Assembly (NCBI RefSeq): GCF_002272245.1
Contig: NZ_NPDD01000063.1
Coordinates: 1-64,000 of the forward strand
Source of the DNA: Bacillus sp. 7884-1
GTDB taxonomy: Bacteria > Bacillota > Bacilli > Bacillales > Cytobacillaceae
Direction of reading: 5' to 3'
DNA length: 64,000 nucleotides
Shown one piece after another: positions 58,100 through 64,000 of the stretch. The notes beneath the pieces are model-generated. The model was given only the letters and a program-made list of their open reading frames with translations, ran no database searches and had not been told where the DNA came from. The position numbers and the translations under genes are program-made. Position 1 is the first letter of the stretch; each line of letters opens with the position of its first letter.

Positions 58100-58798
58100 T
58101 TATTTCATTGTATATAATTTATTAAAGATAAAAACAAGATAATTTCTATTATTTTTATAGTCCCACATGATAAACATATCCTCAATTAAACGATTAAAGA
58201 GACCTTCAAATTGTCCTTTGTTCCTCCAATAGCCTTTCTTGATTTCATAAGCCTGATGGAGCAATAATTCCACATTCCCTTTTTCATAAACTAATCTCTC
58301 TAGTGGCAACAATACTTCTTTAGATTCAACTGCACAAATATTTTGTGTGAACTTTACAATTTTTAAGCTTTCAGGTTTTTTATAGTAACTTGACCCAACA
58401 TTTTCTATTAAGGCAAAAAGATTACTTTCAAAACTGTAATCAATATTCTCCTTATGGTCCGATTGAGAATTATCTAACAGAAAAATTCCTGTGTTTTTAT
58501 CATAATTCCAGTCATGAAAGAAGTAATCAAAAGAAATCCCCAAAACCTTTGATACTTCCGGTAAATATTCCTCCGTTACTGCATTGATTATGGAAGAACG
58601 AAAGTGTATCGCCAATTCTAACTTTTCCTGTTTAATTAATACTTCCTCAGCCGGGGTAATAAAATTTCGCATATACACGTAATATCTATCACCTTTAAAG
58701 ATGACAGTACAGGTTTCTGGACCTTTTCCGAACCTGCGTTTGAGCAATTTACTAAATGTACTGCTAAGATAGACCAAATTTTCTTGATTAGATTTAAT
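58100..58798 (-). CDS. DUF2294 family protein, two-domain (copy 2), ATT start
   Basis: 232 residues, same two-unit layout as its neighbour: SKLLKRRFGKGPETCTVIF, FITPAEEVLIKQ and FFHDWNYDKNTG, then a second unit ending MWDYKNNRNYLVFIF. The best ribosome binding site (AAGGAGGAGG) is seven bases upstream of an in-frame ATT at 58798-58796, and starting there makes the N-terminus line up with the paralogue (KSNQENLVYLSS vs TDTKKEEYISSY). The next start-like codon, TTG at 58777, has no ribosome binding site. ATT starts are rare and often autoregulated, as in infC. Confidence 0.78.
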   Translation of the reverse strand: MKSNQENLVYLSSTFSKLLKRRFGKGPETCTVIFKGDRYYVYMRNFITPAEEVLIKQEKLELAIHFRSSIINAVTEEYLPEVSKVLGISFDYFFHDWNYDKNTGIFLLDNSQSDHKENIDYSFESNLFALIENVGSSYYKKPESLKIVKFTQNICAVESKEVLLPLERLVYEKGNVELLLHQAYEIKKGYWRNKGQFEGLFNRLIEDMFIMWDYKNNRNYLVFIFNKLYTMK

Positions 58799-58823
58799 AT
58801 GTATTCCTCCTCCTTATAAAATT

Positions 58824-58858
58824 AAAAATGGCCTAACTTCAAAAAGAAGTTAGGCCAC
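58824..58858 (-). terminator. Terminator of the PAS kinase gene
   Basis: TGGCCTAACTTC pairs with GAAGTTAGGCCA around a 5-base loop. On the minus strand TTTTTAATTTT follows. It lies upstream of the DUF2294 copy 2 gene. Confidence 0.8.
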
Positions 58859-59006
58859 GGTTCAGACGACTATATGAATAGTTTCTTCCATTTACCACAC
58901 AGTTTGCGAGTATTATTTTTATGTAAAATATAAAGAATATAAAACTAATGACTGCAAGACATTAGACTATCTTATATTACCATTGTTTTTACTATACTGC
59001 AATTGT

Positions 59007-60080
59007 TTAGATTGCAGTCGGTAATATCACTTCTATACATGTCCCTTCCGTATTACTGATTACATTAATTTTCCCACGATGCTCCTCAATGATTTCATTG
59101 CTCACCTGCATCCCAAGCCCCATGCCATGTTCCTTCGTTGTAAAAAATGGTTCGTTTATACGTTTTAATATCTCTGGCGGAATCCCACTGCCATGGTCAA
59201 TAATTCGAATATGAACGCTTTCATTTAAATGAATCCCTTCAACGATCAGCTTTCCTCCATCCTTCATTGCTTCAATTGCATTTTTAATATAGTTAATAAA
59301 CACTTGTTTCATTTGATTCTCGTCCCCTACTATCGTTACCTCTAAAGCATGGAAATTTTTTATCACTTCAATATTTTTTAACAGCGTTTGAGACTCCATC
59401 AACGTTAAGACTTTGTCTAATAGGGAACGTATATCCAATTTTTTATAATCTATTTTTGTTGGCCTTGCAAGAACCATTAGTTCTTTTAGAATCATTTCCA
59501 CTCGGTTGATCTCTGATTCCACAATTCTAAAGTACGTCTTTTCTCCTTTATGCTCACCCATTATTAACTGCAGAAAGCCCTTTATCGCGGTAATGGGATT
59601 ACGAATTTCATGTGCAATCCCAGCAGCTAATTGACCTGCGGCTGCTCGTTTTTCCGACAGTAATTGTCTTTCCCTCTTAATCAATGTTATATCTTTCAAC
59701 ACTACATAACTCCCTACCACTTCATTATTAAAAAGGACGGGAAAAGTAGTTACATTAACATCAATCGGATTTCCAGATCTAAAATTAATTTTAGAATCGA
59801 AATTCACAAGTTGTTCCCGTTGTTTTTCAATAAAAAAGGTTTGAGTTTCACTTAAAGCAGAAGAAATGAAGATATCACTCAGTTTCATTTTCTTTAGTTC
59901 GTTTCTAGAGCATTGCAAAAGCTCTTCGCAGACTTCATTGACATAAATTAATTGCCCAGACATGTTTAATATAAAGAATGAATCGGTGTCTTTTGATAGT
60001 ACTGAGAAATCTTTATCTACATTCACATCGACATATATTTCAAGTAAGAAGTTTAATCGTTTCAGTTCATCCTTATCCAT
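59007..60080 (-). CDS. PAS-domain sensor histidine kinase, sporulation-kinase type
   Basis: 357 residues, no membrane helix. A PAS domain occupies about 25-130 (SFFILNMSGQLIYVNEVCEE). HisKA carries the acceptor His in AAGIAHEIRNPITAIKGFL; the ATPase part has N box INYIKNAIEAMKDG, G1 DHGSGIPP and G2 GMGLGMQVSNEI. Cytoplasmic PAS kinases of this layout (KinA-KinE) feed the sporulation phosphorelay by phosphorylating Spo0F. No response regulator is adjacent, as expected for such orphan kinases. GGGAGG precedes the ATG. A terminator lies beyond the gene; a stable hairpin sits in its leader. Confidence 0.88.
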   Translation of the reverse strand: MDKDELKRLNFLLEIYVDVNVDKDFSVLSKDTDSFFILNMSGQLIYVNEVCEELLQCSRNELKKMKLSDIFISSALSETQTFFIEKQREQLVNFDSKINFRSGNPIDVNVTTFPVLFNNEVVGSYVVLKDITLIKRERQLLSEKRAAAGQLAAGIAHEIRNPITAIKGFLQLIMGEHKGEKTYFRIVESEINRVEMILKELMVLARPTKIDYKKLDIRSLLDKVLTLMESQTLLKNIEVIKNFHALEVTIVGDENQMKQVFINYIKNAIEAMKDGGKLIVEGIHLNESVHIRIIDHGSGIPPEILKRINEPFFTTKEHGMGLGMQVSNEIIEEHRGKINVISNTEGTCIEVILPTAI

Positions 60081-60110
60081 TTTAATACCTTCCCTCCCAT
60101 TTTTGGATAA

Positions 60111-60159
60111 ATAAAAAAAGCCAAAATAAGCGTAGTGTCCCTACGTCTTATTTTGGCTT
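60111..60159 (-). terminator. Terminator-like hairpin in the kinase leader
   Basis: AAGCCAAAATAAG/CTTATTTTGGCTT with an upper CGTAG/CTACG stem. On the minus strand it is followed by TTTTTTTATTTATCC. It lies upstream of the kinase start and opposite the gerA promoter region, so it is either an attenuator or blocks antisense readthrough. Confidence 0.6.
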
Positions 60160-60398
60160 AAATTCTAGCATCTACATATCTAGAAAATCATTACCCAGTA
60201 ATAGTAAATGAATCTTAATGTTAAAAAATGGTAGATTAGAGCATATATCCCTATATCCACTTTTATAATATACTATTTTTACCAAATTTTCAAACAATAT
60301 AGATTTTTTATCTATTACAGCAAAATTCCTTCTGAAACATAAACTTTCCAATATTGGAAACACTACTTTTAGTCTCTTCCAAAAAAGGAGAAAAAAGT

Positions 60399-61880
60399 AT
60401 GTTTAATCTTTTTAGGAACAAAAATAATGATAAGGAAAGTTTAGATAAAATTTTAGCCAAATCCGCTGATTATAAATGCATTGAGTATTTTAACCAAAAA
60501 TCAAAGGTCTCTTTTACTCTAAAGTTTTTAGCCACATTAATTGACGAAAAAACCGTTCAAGAAAGTATTCTCCCTTATTTATTAGAAGAGAATTTTAAGC
60601 AAATAGAAGACGCAAAAGAAATTATTCCACTAGCCGACATTCATATGTCGGAGGACATCTCACAAATTGAAGAAAAGCTCTTTACCGGATCTGTTCTATT
60701 AACTGTAAATGGTAAAGAAAACAGGTTTTGTTTTTTAGGGGCCAAGAAAGAAATCGGGCGAAATGTGAGTCTGCCTGAAGTTGAATTCAGTGTAATTGGT
60801 CCTAAGGAGTCCTTTGTAGAATCACTTGATCAGAATCTAAATCTTATTAGAAAAAGAATACCTGTTAAAGAATTAATCATGGAAAAGTTAACGGTCGGAA
60901 CACTTTCCAAGGCAAAAGTAGCTATCCTTTACATAGATGGTATTGTAAATCCTGAGAATGTAAATACAGTCCGACAGCGAATTAAAGACATTGAATTCGA
61001 CGAGATAACAGATAGCTCCTATATCGTTCAAATAATTTCAGATAATCAAAATTCACCATTTCCACAGCTCCTTGATACGGAAAGACCAGACCGAATTTCT
61101 GCCATTCTTGCTGAAGGCAAAGTAGCCATTTTTGTTGATGGTTCACCCCATGCATTAATAGGACCCACAACACTGGTTGAGTTTTTTAGCTCCTTTGAGG
61201 ATTATTATTTAAATTGGATTTTATCTTCCTTTTTTCGTTTAATTCGATTGTTTGCGGTTGTGTTTTCAATTTTGGTTACACCTGTATATGTAGCAACACT
61301 TAGTTATCATTACGAATTAATACCGCAAGATTTACTTGGTACATTAGTAGCTTCTCGAAGAGCGATACCCTTCCCACCTATTTTGGAAGCCATTTTTCTT
61401 GAAGTAACGATTGAACTGCTAAGAGAAGCTGGGGCTAGACTCCCGACAAAGGTTGGTCAAACGATTGGTATCGTAGGCGGGATTGTCATTGGAACTGCTA
61501 GTGTGGAGGCTGGTCTTACGAGTAACATCCTGCTTATTTTCATTGCATTAGCAGCCCTCGCTTCGTTTACAACACCTGTCTACAGAATAGGCAACACGAT
61601 TCGCTTACTACGTTTTCCTTTTTTACTTTTTGCTGAGTTGTGGGGACTACTAGGAATTGTCATATGCTTTTGTTTTTTAATAACCCATCTTATTCGTCTC
61701 ACCTCGCTGGGAAGGCCTTATTTAGAACCCATATACCCTCCTAGATGGACAGACTTAAAAGATGCTTTTATACGATTATCTTTTGATAAACTAAGAAAAC
61801 GGCCATTCTTAGTAAATACAAAGCAGTCTGCTCGTTTTCCTAGGAAGTCTGCTAAGGAAAAGAAAGATATAGAAGAATAG
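60399..61880 (+). CDS. GerA-type spore germination protein (A subunit)
   Basis: 493 residues. A soluble N-terminal domain of about 250 residues (KCIEYFNQKSKVSF, KLTVGTLSKAKVAILYIDGI, DSSYIVQIISDN, PFPQLLDTERPDRI, FVDGSPHALIGPTT) and five C-terminal helices (SFFRLIRLFAVVFSILVTPV onwards, PFPPILEAIFLEVTIELLREAG) are diagnostic of the GerAA/GerKA family. It forms part of the inner-membrane germinant receptor of spores. The ATG at 60399 is chosen for AAAAAAGGAG. First gene of a tricistronic germinant receptor operon. Confidence 0.95.
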   Translation: MFNLFRNKNNDKESLDKILAKSADYKCIEYFNQKSKVSFTLKFLATLIDEKTVQESILPYLLEENFKQIEDAKEIIPLADIHMSEDISQIEEKLFTGSVLLTVNGKENRFCFLGAKKEIGRNVSLPEVEFSVIGPKESFVESLDQNLNLIRKRIPVKELIMEKLTVGTLSKAKVAILYIDGIVNPENVNTVRQRIKDIEFDEITDSSYIVQIISDNQNSPFPQLLDTERPDRISAILAEGKVAIFVDGSPHALIGPTTLVEFFSSFEDYYLNWILSSFFRLIRLFAVVFSILVTPVYVATLSYHYELIPQDLLGTLVASRRAIPFPPILEAIFLEVTIELLREAGARLPTKVGQTIGIVGGIVIGTASVEAGLTSNILLIFIALAALASFTTPVYRIGNTIRLLRFPFLLFAELWGLLGIVICFCFLITHLIRLTSLGRPYLEPIYPPRWTDLKDAFIRLSFDKLRKRPFLVNTKQSARFPRKSAKEKKDIEE

Positions 61881-61890
61881 AGGTACCCTA

Positions 61891-62994
61891 ATGAAATCAA
61901 TTGTTCCAGAAAGTAAAAAGATATCTCCATTTCTCGTGTTTTTTCTTATTGTTTCCATGCAGATTGGTGTAGGTATCCTTGGGTTTCAACGATTTATTGC
62001 CAAAACTGCAGGCTATGATGCCTGGATATCCATTATCATAACTGGATTAGCGATCCATATTATTATGTGGATGATACTAAAAATGCTAAGCATAACAAAT
62101 GGTGACTTCATTACCATTCATACGTTTGTGCTTGGAAACAAACTAGGTAAAATGGTTAGTTCAATTTTTATACTTTATCTAAGTTTGTTCGCGGTTACAG
62201 TCCTGAGAAGCTATATTGAGATTGTCCAAGTTTGGATGTTTCCAGACCTAGAAACGTTTTGGTTTGCGCTCGTATTTTTTTTACTGGTAATTTATATTGT
62301 GAATGGTGGTTTTAAAACCATAGCAGGGATTGCATTTTTTTCAATCGTATTACCATTCTATATTGCCGTAATGTTTGTCGTCACGATTCCATATTCTGAC
62401 TTTACCAACCTGCTTCCCATTTTTGATCATTCTGTCAAGGAGTTATTGCTTGCAAGTCGTGATATGTCTTTTACGGTATTAGGATTTGAAACTATATTGT
62501 TTTATTATCCGTTTATACAAGAACAAGAAAAGTCTAAGAAATGGGTTCATCTTGGTCTTTTATTTACGACGGTGGTCTGCCTATATTTAGCAGTCTTAAC
62601 TTTTGCCTATTTTTCGGAGGCCCAATTACAAAAAAATGTATGGCCGACTCTAACCATGTGGAAAATCATTAAGCTTCCCTTCGTTGAACGCTTTGAATAC
62701 ATTGGAATCGCAAACTGGTTTTTAATTATTTTACCGAATGTTTGTATCTGCCTATGGTGTGCAAGTCGATTAGCGAAGCAGCTTTTCTCTATTCGCCAAA
62801 AGGCAACGATTCCTACTATCTCTATTCTTTGTTTTATCGCTACCTGTTTCATGACTACAAGAGAACAAATCAATATGGTGACTGATATAACAGCAAAGGT
62901 AGGTTTTTATTTCAATATGATTTACATTCCGATATTATTTGCAGGCACCTTAATAGCAAAGAAGGTGAGAAATCGTGAAAAAAACACTACTTAA
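61891..62994 (+). CDS. GerB-type spore germination permease (B subunit)
   Basis: 367 residues, ten membrane helices of the APC-like GerAB/endospore germination permease family (PFLVFFLIVSMQIGVGILGF start; GDFITIHTFVLGNKLGK; DMSFTVLGFETILFYYPFI). The B subunit binds the germinant nutrient. AGAGG precedes the ATG; 10 bases after the A gene. Confidence 0.94.
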   Translation: MKSIVPESKKISPFLVFFLIVSMQIGVGILGFQRFIAKTAGYDAWISIIITGLAIHIIMWMILKMLSITNGDFITIHTFVLGNKLGKMVSSIFILYLSLFAVTVLRSYIEIVQVWMFPDLETFWFALVFFLLVIYIVNGGFKTIAGIAFFSIVLPFYIAVMFVVTIPYSDFTNLLPIFDHSVKELLLASRDMSFTVLGFETILFYYPFIQEQEKSKKWVHLGLLFTTVVCLYLAVLTFAYFSEAQLQKNVWPTLTMWKIIKLPFVERFEYIGIANWFLIILPNVCICLWCASRLAKQLFSIRQKATIPTISILCFIATCFMTTREQINMVTDITAKVGFYFNMIYIPILFAGTLIAKKVRNREKNTT

Positions 62995-64000
62995 ATCTAT
63001 AGGATACATTTGTCTTTCTCTCTGCCTAAGTGGATGTGTTGAAAAAGAAGTACTCGATGACATTAGCTTAATAGAAGGTATAGGCTTTGACTATATTGAT
63101 CAAAAAAACATTCTCGGGACAGTCCTTATCCCCGTCTACCTGCGCGACCAGGCACCTAAAAACAACACCTTCTCGGCTAAAGCCGAGTTACAAAAGTCAA
63201 TCCTCCAGGATATTCAACGGCAGGCGGCTGACCCGATTGTAACCGGAAGTCTTGAGGTTGTGTTATTTAGTAAGGAATTAGCAAATAAAGTAGGAATACT
63301 CCCATTGGTTGATGCTTTCCAAAGGGATCCTGGAGTGGGATCTGGCCTCTATTTAGCTGTGGTAGATGGAGAAGTAAAGGAATTGGTTAAAGGACAATAC
63401 GGGATAAGGGGTACTTCAACCTATATTTCTAATTTAATAGAGCATAACAGTAAAAATGAAGATCTGCCGAAAACAAATTTACAACGATTCCTTTCAGATT
63501 TTTATCAAGAGGGACAAACTCCCTACATCCCTCAATTAAAGCATCTATCTAATAAAAAAATGATAATTAACGGCATTTCTCTCTTTGCACACGGAAAAAC
63601 GGTCGATTTTATTACACCGAAGGAAATGTTCTTTTTTAAGCTTCTTGTAGACAAATACAGCGAAGGTATGCGCCGAGTCAAAATAGACAGTGGCGAAGCC
63701 GCCATAAGGAGCATTCGTTCCTCTCATAATTTCGAACTGACAAAAAGAGAGCCGTATGAGGTTACTATTCATATTAAAGTTAATGGAAACATCAATGAAT
63801 TTACTGGTCAGGACCTAACACCCAAAACGATGGGAAAATTACAAGTACAGTTTGAAAAGGAAATTGAAAAGGAATGTCTTAAGTTAATACAACGATTTCA
63901 AGAGAAAAAAATAGACCCAGTAGGAATCGGACATTTTGTAAAGACGCAGACCAGAAATTTTGATTTTAATAATTGGAGAGAAAAACAATATAAAGACCTT
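62975..64000 (+). CDS. GerC-type spore germination lipoprotein (C subunit), runs off the window
   Basis: At least 342 codons, open to the last base. The GTG at 62975 (AAGGTGAG upstream) overlaps the B gene by 20 bases. The signal peptide ends at a lipobox SLCLSGC, so it is anchored on the outside. The body (DDISLIEGIGFDYI, FSKELANKVG, FFFKLLVDKYSEGM, VTIHIKVNGNINEF) matches the GerAC family. The C-terminus lies beyond the window. It completes the A-B-C receptor. Confidence 0.92.
   Translation, partial: MKKTLLKSIGYICLSLCLSGCVEKEVLDDISLIEGIGFDYIDQKNILGTVLIPVYLRDQAPKNNTFSAKAELQKSILQDIQRQAADPIVTGSLEVVLFSKELANKVGILPLVDAFQRDPGVGSGLYLAVVDGEVKELVKGQYGIRGTSTYISNLIEHNSKNEDLPKTNLQRFLSDFYQEGQTPYIPQLKHLSNKKMIINGISLFAHGKTVDFITPKEMFFFKLLVDKYSEGMRRVKIDSGEAAIRSIRSSHNFELTKREPYEVTIHIKVNGNINEFTGQDLTPKTMGKLQVQFEKEIEKECLKLIQRFQEKKIDPVGIGHFVKTQTRNFDFNNWREKQYKDL

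Noticed and set aside
61718-61930. Minus-strand ORF opposite the gerA/gerB junction
   Set aside because: A shadow of gerA coding sequence with no start signals.

Overview
The window looks like a chromosomal segment of an endospore-forming, low-GC Gram-positive bacterium of the family Bacillaceae (Bacillus, Neobacillus or Mesobacillus type). The reasons are strong AAAGGAGG ribosome binding sites, frequent TTG and GTG starts, a GerA-type germination operon, LtaS, TcyP, a YclNOPQ-type siderophore transporter, YkuK, AmhX and CcpA-type cre sites. It reads as ordinary core and accessory chromosome with one insertion sequence. I saw no prophage, CRISPR array, rRNA or tRNA.

Layout. 0-7.6 kb: a VOC protein, the cystine transporter TcyP behind a CymR-like dyad, an unknown membrane protein, a two-component system co-transcribed with a membrane protein that resembles M50B peptidases but lacks HExxH, and a PspA protein coupled to a Gly/His-rich membrane protein. 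7.8-11 kb: an MFS pump, a PadR/HAAS pair, DinB, then 52-bp tandem repeats. 11.5-17.4 kb: a probable peptide or amino-acid derivative cluster (dipeptide epimerase, GNAT, unusual regulator, NhaC antiporter, AmhX-like amidohydrolase); two of its promoters share a 24-bp operator-like box. 17.8-22.6 kb: YkuK, then Ugd, PAP2 phosphatase, GT4 glycosyltransferase and YfhP-like protein, a plausible glucuronate glycolipid or cell-envelope operon. 22.6-28 kb: di-haem peroxidase lipoprotein, alkaline phosphatase, GNAT, thioesterase, a haem-degrading monooxygenase. 28-31.8 kb: YclNOPQ behind a Fur box.

32-42 kb: a C39 peptidase, then a peroxiredoxin whose peroxidatic Cys codon is TGA with a SECIS-like hairpin just downstream (a candidate selenoprotein that an ordinary ORF caller cuts in two), paired SMR pumps, a BmrA-like ABC exporter, an MFS pump, and an intact IS200/IS605 element (tnpA, tnpB, probable omega RNA) inserted just upstream of ltaS. 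42-48 kb: DUF418 protein, a haem-b-like membrane protein, a DUF2642 protein, an ArsB/NhaD transporter, aroK-aroD and a potassium channel. 48-54 kb: MFS pump, DUF4395 protein, and a PTS system (IIA, IICB) with its own BglG/LicT-family antiterminator; a RAT-like site overlaps a long terminator in the IIA leader and two perfect cre matches lie upstream. 54-64 kb: DtpT, glutathione peroxidase with an OhrR-like regulator, a pair of DUF2294 proteins (one apparently starting at ATT), a PAS histidine kinase, and gerA-gerB-gerC (gerC runs off the window).

Several dispersed intergenic repeats (a GTGCCTGTCACC-containing element, a 65-bp perfect hairpin related to the first 43 bases of the window, 52-bp and 20-bp tandem repeats) recur between genes. 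The most unusual signals are the TGA-containing peroxiredoxin, the TnpB guide that would match the ltaS leader, and the shared operator of the epimerase/NhaC cluster.
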